Shown piece by piece: positions 25,669-34,610 of a stretch of DNA of 64,000 bases (position 1 is the first letter of the stretch; each line of letters starts with the position of its first letter). The notes beneath the pieces are model-generated. The model saw only the letters and a program-made list of their open reading frames with translations. It did not search any database and was not told where the DNA came from. Source of the DNA: Geomesophilobacter sediminis (GTDB lineage Bacteria > Desulfobacterota > Desulfuromonadia > Geobacterales > Geobacteraceae). The stretch is taken from positions 301,353 through 365,352 of the forward strand of contig NZ_JAEMHM010000004.1 in the NCBI RefSeq assembly GCF_016458275.1, in the 5' to 3' direction. Both the position numbers and the translations under genes were made by a program.

Positions 25669-26129
25669 TCAGCCGTGGTATTTCGTTCCGGCGCGGCCCG
25701 GCTGCCAGTTCCGGGCCACCTCTACCAGAGCGTGGACGTTGGCCGGCGGTGCCGGGATGGGGAGACCGCATCCCACCGCCAGGACGAACCCACCAGCGGC
25801 ATCGCCTCCGTCACGCAGGCATTGCCGCGCGTTCTCGGCGACGGTCTCCGGGGTCTCCAGGTACATGCTTTCGGTGGGCCGGACGTTGCCGACCAGCACC
25901 GCTTTGGTCCCGATGACCGTCTTGGCCTCGGCGAGATCGACCACGTCGTCCAGCGGGCCCGGGCCATGGCTTGGGCGTCAAGGTGGTACTGCGCGATCGG
26001 CACGCCGACGAGGCGGGCGGCATGGTCCCCTATAAACGGATGGCACGGCGGCCGGTCGATTTCCCGTCGCGCCACCAGGGCATCCACCCGCTGCAGTGGG
26101 GTCAACTCCTCCATTAACTCATAAGCCAT
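25669..26129 (-). pseudogene. Remnant of a uroporphyrinogen decarboxylase/MtaA-type methyltransferase gene
   Basis: From ATG 26129 about 59 residues (ELTPLQRVDALVARREIDRPP) match the N-terminus of the UroD/MtaA family. The frame is then lost near 25955, where a different frame resumes with LDDVVDLAEAKTVIG and continues to GCGLPIPAPPANVHALVEVA and a TGA at 25669, which is the family's C-terminus. Roughly 180-200 central residues are missing and the halves are out of frame, so this is a deleted, frameshifted gene. The intact enzyme would have moved a methyl group between corrinoid and thiol, or decarboxylated a porphyrinogen. The ORF continues without gaps into the flavodoxin-VOC gene. Confidence 0.75.
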
Positions 26130-26218
26130 GGCCCCCCCTGCACGCACTCTTCCAGGTTCCGACACCGGATAAGGTCTCCCTGCGGGCACCGGCTCCGACG
26201 TAGCCGCGGTAATTATAC

Positions 26219-26241
26219 TTACCTAGGTAATTACAATTACC
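26219..26241. promoter_or_regulatory. Overlapping palindromes, probable operator
   Basis: TTACCTAGGTAA (26219-26230) is a perfect 12-base palindrome and GGTAATTACAATTACC (26226-26241) a perfect inverted repeat that shares five bases with it. They lie about 90 bases upstream of the UroD remnant, where a promoter for the minus-strand genes would be. Confidence 0.5.
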
Positions 26242-26312
26242 TCCTGTTTCCAAGGATTGGCTCTCGCTACAGTAACCAGTCGTCAACCTTAACCTATTTC
26301 AACCTGCTACTT

Positions 26313-26686
26313 GGTAATCATCGATACCGCCCCCGGTAATCATCGATACCGACCCCGGTAATCATCGTCTCCGACGCCAGAAATTTCCGACTCCGACACC
26401 GGAAATCATCGACACCAGCATCGACAATCATCGACACCAGCATCGACAATCATCGACACCAGCATCGACAATCATCGACACCAGCATCAACAATCATCGG
26501 CACCAGCATCAACAAGCATCGGCACCAACATCAACAAGCATCGGCACCAATACCAACAAGCATCGACACCCACATCAACAAGCATCGGCACCAGCATCAA
26601 GAAGCATAAGCACCAACGTCAACAATCATCGGCACCAACGTCAACAATCATCGGCACCAACGTCAACAATCACTGGCACTACCTTG
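26313..26686. repeat. 22-bp tandem repeat array, 17 units
   Basis: Seventeen consecutive units of exactly 22 bases. Units 6-8 are identical (GACAATCATCGACACCAGCATC); the others diverge gradually toward both ends, with GGTAATCATCGATACC at the left and AACAATCATCGGCACC at the right. A period of 22 is not a multiple of 3, and no frame stays open, so it is not coding. There are no unique spacers, which rules out CRISPR. Each unit also has a weak 11-base half-period, near one helical turn. It fills the stretch between 26190 and 26775, where no gene is seen. Confidence 0.9.
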
Positions 26687-26775
26687 TAGATTAAAATTGC
26701 CTGCCTCGAGGATCGACGGATCACTATGTTAGGCGCTGCCGAAACCGAGCTGCGCCATCGCATGGGTCGTATCAG

Positions 26776-27141
26776 TCACGGATTTTCCTTCATGGACTCC
26801 TTGGCAAACCGCTTTGCTTCGGCGAGTTCCTCCGGCGTCAGCCGCGAGTTGCGCAGTGCTGAGAACCAGTCCCCGATCATCCCGTTGAGGAAACGGAACA
26901 GCGGGGACTTCACCTCCAGCTCGCTCTTGATGAAGCGTAGACAGCCGAAGCATTCGGAGTTGCGCACCGGGTACGCGTAGGGGTCGATCCGATGCCACCA
27001 GGCGAGGAGGCGCATCCCCGCGACGAGCGGCTCGCGCAGCAGGGGAAACCACCAGTGCCGGCGGTACACGATGCGCGCCAGCATCAGTGCACAGTTCTTA
27101 CATTCAATCGCGCTTTCCGGGGGCCGGTTCGAATCGGGCAC
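26776..27141 (-). CDS. Conserved-looking hypothetical protein with two CxxC pairs
   Basis: 121 residues from GTG 27141, preceded by GAGGAGGTGAAC. CKNC at residues 14-17 and CFGC near 64-67 could bind zinc or an Fe-S cluster. A Trp/Arg-rich amphipathic middle (RRHWWFPLLREPLVAGMRLLAWWHR) may touch the membrane. The C-terminus is helical and charged. It is cotranscribed with the cytochrome b5-like gene downstream of metK and attenuator copy 6. Family not recognised. Confidence 0.6.
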   Translation of the reverse strand: MPDSNRPPESAIECKNCALMLARIVYRRHWWFPLLREPLVAGMRLLAWWHRIDPYAYPVRNSECFGCLRFIKSELEVKSPLFRFLNGMIGDWFSALRNSRLTPEELAEAKRFAKESMKENP

Positions 27142-27207
27142 CGTTCACCTCCTCTGCCGCCGGGAGGCGGTCCAGGCAGGGTAGCACGTGTGCGCCTCGG
27201 AAGGAAT

Positions 27208-27444
27208 CTAAACCAACCTCCCTACCACCTTCAGGCGTTTGAGAATGTTCAGGTTGTGGACAAAAAGGTCGCTGACATCCCTTCCTCCGGTAACCCCGTG
27301 GTGCCCCCCTCCCCGCAGCAACTGCACCTCCCCTACGTCATAAACCACACCGTGGATGGCGATATATTCGGGAGCTCCGTCCTTGCCGTCCGCACGATTG
27401 AGTTCTTCCGCGGTGATGATCCTTAGTTCCTGGTTTTCTCCCAT
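27208..27444 (-). CDS. Small cytochrome b5-like heme-binding domain protein
   Basis: 78 residues from ATG 27444 (AAGGAG). The segments FTAEEL-like ITAEELNRADG, YIAIHGVVYDVGE and GGGHHGVTGGRDVSDLFVHN follow the cytochrome b5/steroid-binding domain plan, with His at the first heme-ligand site and a His near the second. No signal peptide. Small soluble b5-like proteins of this kind are frequent in Geobacter relatives and other anaerobes. First gene after attenuator copy 6, so it can be regulated separately from metK. Confidence 0.72.
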   Translation of the reverse strand: MGENQELRIITAEELNRADGKDGAPEYIAIHGVVYDVGEVQLLRGGGHHGVTGGRDVSDLFVHNLNILKRLKVVGRLV

Positions 27445-27476
27445 GCTGTTCTCCTTTTTCCGTCGCAGGGTCCGGA

Positions 27477-27532
27477 TAAAAACGGAGGCCAGGGACATGC
27501 GTCCTTGGCCTCCAGGTTCCCCGTCGGCCTAA
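27477..27532 (-). promoter_or_regulatory. Attenuator element copy 6 (between metK and the b5-like gene)
   Basis: Minus strand: GGCCGACGGGGAACCTGGAGGCC. GGAGGCCAaGGAC pairs with GTCCcTGGCCTCC and is followed by five T. The small hairpin is less regular here than in other copies. It starts 14 bases after the metK stop and has no promoter of its own that I can see, so it tunes readthrough out of the metK operon. Confidence 0.55.
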
Positions 27533-27545
27533 GCGCGCCCGGGGC

Positions 27546-28751
27546 TTATGCCGCGCTCAGCCCGCCTGCCGCCTGACGCAGGGCCTCGGCCTTGTCGGTC
27601 CGCTCCCACGGAAGGTCGAGGTCGTTTCGGCCGAAGTGGCCGTAGGCCGCGGTCTGACGGTAAAGCGGACGGCGCAGGTCGAGCTGTTCGATGATCGCCG
27701 CCGGACGCAGGTCGAAGTGGGCCGCGATCAGTTCGGAAAGCTCCTGGTTGCTGAGCGCGCTGGTCCCGAAGCTGTCCACGAATATGGAAACGGGCCGGGC
27801 CACGCCGATCGCGTAGGCGATCTGCACCTCGAGCCGCTTGGCGAGCCCCGCCGCCACGACGTTTTTGGCAACGTAGCGTGCCGCATAGGCGCCGGAGCGG
27901 TCCACCTTTGTGGGATCCTTCCCCGAAAAAGCGCCGCCGCCATGTCGGGAGAAACCGCCGTAAGTGTCCACGATGATCTTGCGACCGGTGAGGCCGGCGT
28001 CGCCGTGGGGCCCGCCGATGACGAAACGGCCGGTCGGATTGACGAAGATCCGGGTGTCGACCCGAAGCGCCTCGGGAACCACCGGTGCGATCACCTTGGC
28101 CTCGAGGTCCTCCCGGATCCTTTCCAGGGTCACCTCCGGGTCGTGCTGCGCCGAGATGACGATGGTGTCGACCCGCACCGGACGGTCCCCCAGGTATTCC
28201 ACGGTCACCTGGGTCTTCCCGTCCGGGCGCAGGTAGGCAAGCTCGCCGCTTTTGCGCACCTCGGTCAGCCGCCGAGCCAGCTGGTGCGCCAGGGCGATCG
28301 GGGTGGGGAGATATTCCGGAGTCTCATCGGTGGCGAAACCGAAGACCATCCCCTGGTCCCCCGCTCCGACCGAGTCGAGGAAGCGGTCGTGGTCGAGCCC
28401 GGAGCGCTGCTCCAGGGCCTGGTTCACCCCCTGGGCGATGTCCGGAGACTGCTGATCCAGCGAAACCAGCACCGCGGCGTGTTTGGCATCGATCCCGAAG
28501 CTCGTGTCGGTGTAACCGACCTGGGTGATGGTATCGCGTGCCACCTGGGCGAAGTTGACCCGGGCCTCGCTGGTGACCTCCCCGAACAGAAGGACCAGTC
28601 CGGTGGTCACGCTGGTTTCGCAGGCGACGCGGGATTTGGGGTCCTGCTCCAGCAGGGCGTCCAAAATGGCGTCGGAGATCTGGTCGGCGAGCTTGTCCGG
28701 GTGCCCTTCGGTGACCGATTCCGAGGTGAACAGGTAACGTTGCTGAGGCAT
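27546..28751 (-). CDS. metK: S-adenosylmethionine synthetase
   Basis: 401 residues, the normal length; ATG at 28751 with AAAGGAGG. N-terminal [23 protein letters not shown]-binding [18 protein letters not shown] and P-loop-like [22 protein letters not shown] are all intact. It makes SAM from methionine and ATP. Its position as the last enzyme of a permease-binding protein-D3-K3-D2-K2 operon links these nitrogenase-like proteins to methionine/SAM metabolism. Whether a second metK exists elsewhere in the genome cannot be seen here. Confidence 0.96.
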   Translation of the reverse strand: MPQQRYLFTSESVTEGHPDKLADQISDAILDALLEQDPKSRVACETSVTTGLVLLFGEVTSEARVNFAQVARDTITQVGYTDTSFGIDAKHAAVLVSLDQQSPDIAQGVNQALEQRSGLDHDRFLDSVGAGDQGMVFGFATDETPEYLPTPIALAHQLARRLTEVRKSGELAYLRPDGKTQVTVEYLGDRPVRVDTIVISAQHDPEVTLERIREDLEAKVIAPVVPEALRVDTRIFVNPTGRFVIGGPHGDAGLTGRKIIVDTYGGFSRHGGGAFSGKDPTKVDRSGAYAARYVAKNVVAAGLAKRLEVQIAYAIGVARPVSIFVDSFGTSALSNQELSELIAAHFDLRPAAIIEQLDLRRPLYRQTAAYGHFGRNDLDLPWERTDKAEALRQAAGGLSAA

Positions 28752-28793
28752 CTTTTCCTCCTTTTTTCTCCCGGCGAGCCGGGGTTTACGTGG

Positions 28794-30110
28794 TTACTGG
28801 AAGCTCGACAGGATCACCGAGTAGATGTCCTCGGTAAGGCGCAGCGCCCCTTCGTACCCGGCGTAGGTCCGGCTCAGCACCAGCCGGTCGCTCACCGGCA
28901 TCGCGACCGACAGCGGGTACCCGTTCAGCTTGCGGGCCGTCACCCGGTCCCAGGAACTCCCGAGGATCAGGGGCCGTTCCCGGAAGGTGCGCCGGGCGAG
29001 CTCGTCCCGGACCGTCCCGCCGTCGGCTCCGTAGTGCACCGGGGAGACCAACCCCTCGTCGAAGCGGGCGAACTCCGCGTCGATCAGGGGACGGTACTGC
29101 TCCGGAACCGCCTCGGTCACAAACTGAACCTCCGGGATCAGCCCGAGGTCGTTGATGAGGAACTTGGTGAGACCGAGGGCGTAGAAACTGTCGGCAACGG
29201 TGACGAAATGGCCGGGAAGGAACCGGGTCTCGAAAAGGAGATCGGCGGAGCGCTCCACGTAGTAGTAATAACGGGCTTCCTCGCGCCGGATTGCCTCTTC
29301 CACGGTTTCCGACGGAATCCCGGCCTGGACACCGACGGCGCGGAGGAACTTCCCGGTCTCGGTGGCACCGATCGGCAGGGTCGGGTAGTGCAGGTACGGC
29401 GTGCCGAACTTCTCCTCGAGCCGCTGCACGGTTTTCAGCCCGACCCAAGGGGAAAGGAGGAGGTTGAACTGTGCCTTGGGCACCTTTCTGAGGGAGGCCA
29501 CCCCTTCCCCGGGCCCGTAGATCACGTTAGGGATGAGCCCGATGGAGCGGAGCAGCCCGGCAATGGTGTGGAGGGTCCCGGTCCAATAAGGGTCCTGGTA
29601 GGGGAGCACCGAGAAAAGGTTGACCAGTCCCGGCTCCGCTTTACCTGCGGGCTCCAGGAACTGGTCGATCAGGGCATCCCATAACAACTCGTGGCCGAAA
29701 TAGTTGTCCCCCTTGAAGCCGCCGGTCTCCACGTATACCACCGGGGCTCCGGAGGAACGGAAGCTGCGCGCGACCTCCCCCACGTCGTCCCCGACGATGT
29801 CCGAGGTGCAACCGGTGAGGATCACGAAGAGGTCGCCATCCATCACCTTGAGGGTGTTGGCGACCGTCTCCCGCAGTTTTTCCTCGCCGCCGAAAACCAC
29901 TTCCTGCTCGGTGGCATTGGTGCAGGGAACCGAGTGTCCCCCGACGTAGCCGGCCCCCTGGAAACCGTTGCCGTTGGAAAGGCCGCTCCAGAGCTTCTGC
30001 CCGCACCCGGGTCCGGCATGAATGATCGGGATGGCGCGTTCTATCGCCACCACCGACTGCAGAGCGCCCAGGGCGCAGACGTTTCGTATCTGTTCGATTA
30101 CACCCGCCAT
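28794..30110 (-). CDS. Nitrogenase-like beta (NifK/NifN-type) subunit, K2
   Basis: 438 residues; ATG at 30110 shares one base with the D2 stop (TGATG), so the pair is translationally coupled. P-cluster-type cysteines C12 (NVCALGAL), C36 (GPGCGQ) and C101 (LTGCTSDIVGDD). It begins right at the first cysteine, without the NifK N-terminal arm. Later segments SPWVGLKTVQRLEEKFGTPY and GATETGKFLRAVG match the family. It would complex with D2. Most different of the four K proteins at its N-terminus (lacks the GG after CAL). Confidence 0.85.
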   Translation of the reverse strand: MAGVIEQIRNVCALGALQSVVAIERAIPIIHAGPGCGQKLWSGLSNGNGFQGAGYVGGHSVPCTNATEQEVVFGGEEKLRETVANTLKVMDGDLFVILTGCTSDIVGDDVGEVARSFRSSGAPVVYVETGGFKGDNYFGHELLWDALIDQFLEPAGKAEPGLVNLFSVLPYQDPYWTGTLHTIAGLLRSIGLIPNVIYGPGEGVASLRKVPKAQFNLLLSPWVGLKTVQRLEEKFGTPYLHYPTLPIGATETGKFLRAVGVQAGIPSETVEEAIRREEARYYYYVERSADLLFETRFLPGHFVTVADSFYALGLTKFLINDLGLIPEVQFVTEAVPEQYRPLIDAEFARFDEGLVSPVHYGADGGTVRDELARRTFRERPLILGSSWDRVTARKLNGYPLSVAMPVSDRLVLSRTYAGYEGALRLTEDIYSVILSSFQ

Positions 30111-31582
30111 CAGACCGCCTCCTGATCGAGAAATGCGTAAGGGTCCTGTCCGTACCACCACCCGCTGTAGGGTAACTTGACCCGATCCGCCAGCTTGGTC
30201 ACGAAGTTGCGGTTGGTGAGGGCGTCGACGATGCGCCAGCCGAAGTTGACCAGCCCCCGGTGCCCGAAGGCGGTGTACTCGTCGATGACCGGGACCGCGG
30301 TGATCCCGAGTTTTGCCGCCCAGACCGAACTTCCGGGGTGCCGCGAGAAGTAGAGGTCGGGCTTGAGCCGCGACAGGGTGTTGGTGATCTCGTAGAGCTG
30401 TTGGTCGCCCACGCTGAAGGTGATGTCGTTCTCGCGTGAGGCAGCCCTGACGATGGCCGGCGGTTGTTCACCGTAGTCGTAGCGAGGATCGTAGTGCCAG
30501 CTCGCGGCATGGAGCACCTCGATCCCGAGCTCTTCCAGCACCCCAAGATAGGACTGCGCGTAGCTCGGCCCCATGCCGAGGACGGCGCGTTTCCCCTTGA
30601 AGCGGCGCCGAAGTTCCGCCAGGTCGGCGTCGGTAGCGGCGCGCTCCTTGTCAATGAGCGCCTCCACCTCCGACTCCTTGCCGACGGCGGCGCCGATCCC
30701 GCGCAGCCACGCCTCGATCCCGGCGACCCCGTGCGGGGGGATCGCCTTCACGTACGGCACCCCGTAGTTCTCCTCCAGCGCCGTCCCGAAATAGCTCCCG
30801 AGCGTGGTGCAGACGGTGGCGGTGACCGCAGCCTCGGAGACGGTGGCAAGTTCCTCGACGGTGGCAAACGGCACCACGAAGCGCGGCACCAGGCCGAGTT
30901 CACCGAAGAGGCGAGCGATGTAGGCCCGGGCGCTGCCGCGGAAATTGACCATGTTGACCAGCTCCGGCCGCTTGCGTACCGGGGGCTTCACGATCCCGGT
31001 GAGGATGGCGTGGAAGGCGGCGTCGAACCCGGAGGCCCAGACCTTGCTCCGGAACCCCTCGCAGGAGACCTGGATCACCGGCACTGGGACCTCGTCCGTC
31101 AGTTCGGAGATCACCCCCTTGATGTCGTCCCCGATGATCCCCGAGGCGCACGAGGTGGTGACGAAGATCGCCTTCGGGGCGAAGCGCCGAAATGCCTCCC
31201 GGATCCCCTCGCGGAGCTTCTCGGTCCCCCCGAAGACGGTATCCTGCTCCTCCATGTTGGTGTTCACGAGCTGGATGTTCTTGTTGCCCCATTCCCGATA
31301 GAAGCGTCCGTACTGGTTGGCGATGTTGTGATAGACGGTGTCGCCGGCGCAGCCGATGGGGGCATGATTGACGACCGCGGCGTCGACGATGCCGGCCAAG
31401 AGGGTCTGGGCGCACCCGGAGCTGCAGGAACTCGCCTGGCTGAAGGTGCGGTCCCCGTTTTTGATCGAGGCTCCGCAACCGGTCCGCGCCACCAGATCCT
31501 TCAGGGTCCCTGAGTAGCCGGTGATTGACCCCAGGCGGGTCTCCCGGGTCGGCGCCTCGGTGATATCGAGATTGATCGCCAT
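30110..31582 (-). CDS. Nitrogenase-like alpha (NifD-type) subunit, D2
   Basis: 490 residues, ATG at 31582 with AAAGGAG. Cysteines C53/C57 (SSCSSGCAQ), C78 (APIGCAG) and C145 (TTSCASGIIGDD) suit a P-cluster, and C258 (ATVCTTLGSYF) sits where NifD has its cofactor cysteine. The site of the FeMo-co His reads VPVIDEYTAFGHRG and lacks it, and CEGFRSKVWASGFD replaces the NifD Gln/His pair. D2 has an extra early Cys (RTGCGAS). Between K3 and K2 in the operon D3-K3-D2-K2-metK. Catalyst or cofactor-assembly scaffold (NifE-like) cannot be told apart from sequence. Confidence 0.85.
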   Translation of the reverse strand: MAINLDITEAPTRETRLGSITGYSGTLKDLVARTGCGASIKNGDRTFSQASSCSSGCAQTLLAGIVDAAVVNHAPIGCAGDTVYHNIANQYGRFYREWGNKNIQLVNTNMEEQDTVFGGTEKLREGIREAFRRFAPKAIFVTTSCASGIIGDDIKGVISELTDEVPVPVIQVSCEGFRSKVWASGFDAAFHAILTGIVKPPVRKRPELVNMVNFRGSARAYIARLFGELGLVPRFVVPFATVEELATVSEAAVTATVCTTLGSYFGTALEENYGVPYVKAIPPHGVAGIEAWLRGIGAAVGKESEVEALIDKERAATDADLAELRRRFKGKRAVLGMGPSYAQSYLGVLEELGIEVLHAASWHYDPRYDYGEQPPAIVRAASRENDITFSVGDQQLYEITNTLSRLKPDLYFSRHPGSSVWAAKLGITAVPVIDEYTAFGHRGLVNFGWRIVDALTNRNFVTKLADRVKLPYSGWWYGQDPYAFLDQEAV

Positions 31583-31595
31583 GGCAATTCTCCTT

Positions 31596-32930
31596 TTAGC
31601 GGTTGGCGACCAGCGCGCTGACGATGTCGGTGGTCAGCCGCAGCCCGCCACGAAAACCGACGTAATACTGATCGGTGACGATCCGGTTGGTGATGGGATA
31701 CGAGATCCCGAAGAAACCGGCCTTGAGCTCTGCGGCCAGCGGGCGGTCCAGGTTGCTCCCGATGACGTAGGCCGGGCTGATCGGGCTGCCGTAGGGATCG
31801 GCTTCGCTGGCGAGCTCCTCGTTGAGCCGCTCCTTGATCCGGTCGGTGTCGGTCTCGAAGATCAGCTTCGGGCGCAGTATTTCGGGAATCTCCTCGAAGC
31901 GCGCCACCACCGAGGCCCGCTGTTCGTCGGTCAAGAGGTCGGTCACCGCCACCAGGTACGGAATCCATCCCAGGTCGTCCGCGATGAAACGGGTGACCGC
32001 ATAGCTGTAGTTGACGTTGCCGATGACCACGCCGAAGCGCTGGAAGTCCTGGTCCGTGTAGAGATCGGTGAGCGGGGTGAGAAACCCGTAGTAATATGCC
32101 TTCTCCTCGGCGAGGACCTCGTCCAGCCGGGCCGGGTCGATCTCGAGCCGGGCGGCGATCCGGCGCAGGAACGCCTCGGTGGCGGTCGGCCCGATGGGGA
32201 GCGGCTCGGAGACGAAGGGGGTGCCGTGGGTCTCCTCAAACACCGCCGCCGGTTTGACCCCGTGCACGTCAGAGAAAACGACGTTCAGCGCGGCGCGCCC
32301 CGCGTCCTTGAGATCCTTGAGATCGTCGAACGGGGTGAGAAAGGTGTTCGCCGTAATACCGAGCCGCCCCAGGAGGCGTTTGAGCTCCAGGAGGTTCCCC
32401 CTCCAGAATACGTCCTGAGCGGGGACGAAACCGAACAGGTTCACCCGGCGGTTATCCTTGGGAAGCCCGGGAGTGAGGTACTGGGTGACGATCGCGTCCC
32501 AGATGAAGTCAGCGCCGAGGTTGGAATCCCCCTTGAATCCGCCGGTCTCGGCCACGATGACCGGCTTCCCCTGCTTCTGGAATTCGGAAACCACGGCGCG
32601 GACGTCGTCGCCGATGATGTCGGTCATGCAGCCGGTGATGACGGCGTAGAGGTCCGCGTCGATCACGTCGAGGGTCGAGGCGATCTGCTCGGAAAGGCGC
32701 TCCTCCCCGCCAAAGATGACCTGACGCTCGATGATGTTGGTGCTCGGGGTCGCCCGGCCGTCGGTAAGGGTGCTTCCCCAGTAGCCGGCGCCGACCGTTG
32801 CGGCGCCGTCGGCGCTCGCGGCGCACCCGGGTGCGGAGTGGACGATGGCGACGGCGCGCTCGATGGCATTGATGGTTACCAGCGCCCCGCCCAGTGCACA
32901 CTGGTAGCGGGGACGTTCGATATGACTCAT
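31596..32930 (-). CDS. Nitrogenase-like beta (NifK/NifN-type) subunit, K3
   Basis: 444 residues, ATG at 32930 with AAGGAG. C11 (YQCALGGAL), C36 (APGCAAS) and C101 (ITGCMTDIIGDD) are the P-cluster-type ligands. The ERPRYQCALGGALVTINAIERA opening closely resembles that of K1. It lies 27 bases downstream of D3. Of the four K proteins K3 and K1 look most alike, which suggests that D3-K3 and D1-K1 are sister complexes. Confidence 0.85.
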   Translation of the reverse strand: MSHIERPRYQCALGGALVTINAIERAVAIVHSAPGCAASADGAATVGAGYWGSTLTDGRATPSTNIIERQVIFGGEERLSEQIASTLDVIDADLYAVITGCMTDIIGDDVRAVVSEFQKQGKPVIVAETGGFKGDSNLGADFIWDAIVTQYLTPGLPKDNRRVNLFGFVPAQDVFWRGNLLELKRLLGRLGITANTFLTPFDDLKDLKDAGRAALNVVFSDVHGVKPAAVFEETHGTPFVSEPLPIGPTATEAFLRRIAARLEIDPARLDEVLAEEKAYYYGFLTPLTDLYTDQDFQRFGVVIGNVNYSYAVTRFIADDLGWIPYLVAVTDLLTDEQRASVVARFEEIPEILRPKLIFETDTDRIKERLNEELASEADPYGSPISPAYVIGSNLDRPLAAELKAGFFGISYPITNRIVTDQYYVGFRGGLRLTTDIVSALVANR

Positions 32931-32957
32931 GTTCGATCTCCTTGGTTTGAGCAGTGG

Positions 32958-34472
32958 TTACGCCGCCGCTGCCGGAGAAGCGTCGGTTTTGATGTAGGCA
33001 AACGGACTCTGCTGGTACCACTCCGGACGGTAGGCCGATCCGACGTTCTCGCCGAGCCGCTTCTGGAAGGACGGGTTGCGCAGGTTGCGCGCGGCCTTCT
33101 TGGCCACCTCGTAGAAACCACGGTAGCCGACGTAATGGTCGAAGATCCGGAAGATGGTGATGGTCGGATAGCCGAGCTTGGCGGCCCAGCCGTTGTCGTA
33201 GACATGACCGCAGAACAGGTCCGGTTTTACCTTCTGCAGCAGGTTGATCAGCTCGAAGGGCTGGAAATTGGCGATATCCACCGGGAAATCCTTACCCTGC
33301 TGGGCCCGGACCAACTGCTCGTAAAATTCGGTGCCGAACTCGTCGTGATGGTAGGAGCGCAGGCCCACGATCTCCATCCCGAGTTCCTGGAAGAGTCCGC
33401 CGGTCACCACCGCACGGAACTCGCCGGCGGAGATGAAGACCTTGATCCCCTTGAGCGCCGGGAGGAAGCGCTGCACCGCCTGGCGCGCCTTGCTCTCCTC
33501 CCGCTCGATCAGCTCCTCCGCCTTTTTTTCCAGCCCGAAGTGCCGTGCGATGTCGAGGAGCCAGTTGCGGGTGTTGGCCAGGCCGATCGGCATGTCCTTG
33601 AGGACGAAGGGGATGCCGTACTCGGTGTGGAGGTAATCGACCAGATAGTCGTCATGGGTGGGGCAGACGCTCACGGTGAGATCCGCCTGGGTCATGCGCC
33701 GCACCGTTTCGCGGTTCGCGAAGTTGGGGCCGATGACCACGTCGATGCCGATCTCGTTCAAGAGTCGCTCGATCTCGATCTCGTCCGGTTTACCCATGGA
33801 GGCGAGGTTGATCACGTTCACCACCGGGCGTTCGCCGGGCTGGCGCGGTCCCTTTTTGGGCGGGGGCCCTTCCTTGTCCTTCTCGATGAAGCCGTGCACG
33901 ATGGCGTAGAAGGCGACGTCGTATCCGGTCGCCCACACCTTGGTCTTGAACCCTTCGCAGTGGGAATAGAGAAGCGGAATGTCGATGAGCGGGCGCACCT
34001 TCTCGATCACCCCGACCAGGTCGTCCCCGATGATCGAAGGGGTGCAGGTCTGCAGGACGATGATCGACTGGGGACGGTACTTTTCGGCCACGGTGAGGAT
34101 GGTCTCCTCAAGGCGTTGCTCGCCGCCGTGGACCACGTCCGATTCGTCCAGGTTGGTGGTGAACCAGAGGCTGTCCTTGGCGTTGGGGTTGCCGCGCAGG
34201 ACGTGATGCAGGCGGATCGCGGTGTTCATGCCGAACCCGGTCGAGCCGCAGCCGATCGCCCCGTGTACGATCACCGCCGTATCGGGGAGGGTCAACAGCA
34301 TCCCCAGGGTCGGCAGCAGCTGGCAGAGCCCGGCCTGGGAAAAGGTCCGTTCGTTGTTTTTCAGGCAGATCTTGTCCTGCTTGCCCATGCCGCTGGCACA
34401 GCCGCCGTGGGCCATGCAGGCCGCCACGCGGTCCTCGCGGCCGGGAACTACTTTGTCGTGTTTGAGGCCCAT
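32958..34472 (-). CDS. Nitrogenase-like alpha (NifD-type) subunit, D3
   Basis: 504 residues, ATG at 34472 with AAAGGAG. C50 (FSQAGLCQL), C75 (GAIGCGS) and C143 (QTCTPSIIGDD) match the P-cluster ligands; C270 (TVSVCPTHDDYLVDYL) matches the cofactor Cys and is nearly the same as in D1 (CATHDDYFVEHL). The FeMo-co His is absent (ITIFRIFDHYVGYRG). An extra Cys trio near the N-terminus (C19, C25, C36) is not seen in the other D proteins and could bind another cluster. First nitrogenase-like gene of the large operon, behind the binding protein. Confidence 0.85.
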   Translation of the reverse strand: MGLKHDKVVPGREDRVAACMAHGGCASGMGKQDKICLKNNERTFSQAGLCQLLPTLGMLLTLPDTAVIVHGAIGCGSTGFGMNTAIRLHHVLRGNPNAKDSLWFTTNLDESDVVHGGEQRLEETILTVAEKYRPQSIIVLQTCTPSIIGDDLVGVIEKVRPLIDIPLLYSHCEGFKTKVWATGYDVAFYAIVHGFIEKDKEGPPPKKGPRQPGERPVVNVINLASMGKPDEIEIERLLNEIGIDVVIGPNFANRETVRRMTQADLTVSVCPTHDDYLVDYLHTEYGIPFVLKDMPIGLANTRNWLLDIARHFGLEKKAEELIEREESKARQAVQRFLPALKGIKVFISAGEFRAVVTGGLFQELGMEIVGLRSYHHDEFGTEFYEQLVRAQQGKDFPVDIANFQPFELINLLQKVKPDLFCGHVYDNGWAAKLGYPTITIFRIFDHYVGYRGFYEVAKKAARNLRNPSFQKRLGENVGSAYRPEWYQQSPFAYIKTDASPAAAA

Positions 34473-34548
34473 CCGTTTTCTCCTTTTCGTGGTTCGTTTT
34501 CCTTAAGCCAACCGATCCGATGGTGCACCGCCCTCCAATTTCCTGAAG

Positions 34549-34583
34549 CCCCCTCTCCACCCGGGAGATGGTTGGGGTGAGGG
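34549..34583. repeat. REP-like intergenic palindrome
   Basis: The stretch GCCCCCTCTCC...GGGAGA...GGGGTGAGGG, with TCTCC/GGAGA arms, is the kind of short dispersed intergenic palindrome found in many GC-rich genomes. It lies between the binding-protein gene and D3 and may act as a partial terminator or transcript stabiliser. Only one copy is in this window. Confidence 0.35.
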
Positions 34584-34610
34584 CGCAGCGTGGACAGGGG
34601 GGGCGGGCAC

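Noticed and set aside
26313..26686. CRISPR array
   Set aside because: Units are contiguous without unique spacers, and no cas gene is near.
31521..34580. Very long open frame on the + strand opposite D2-K3-D3 (about 1019 codons)
   Set aside because: It is the mirror frame of GC-rich coding DNA; composition is Asp/Val/Arg/Gly rich, with no domain, while the minus-strand genes have clear motifs and ribosome sites. The same applies to 36790-38847 on the minus strand opposite cooS.
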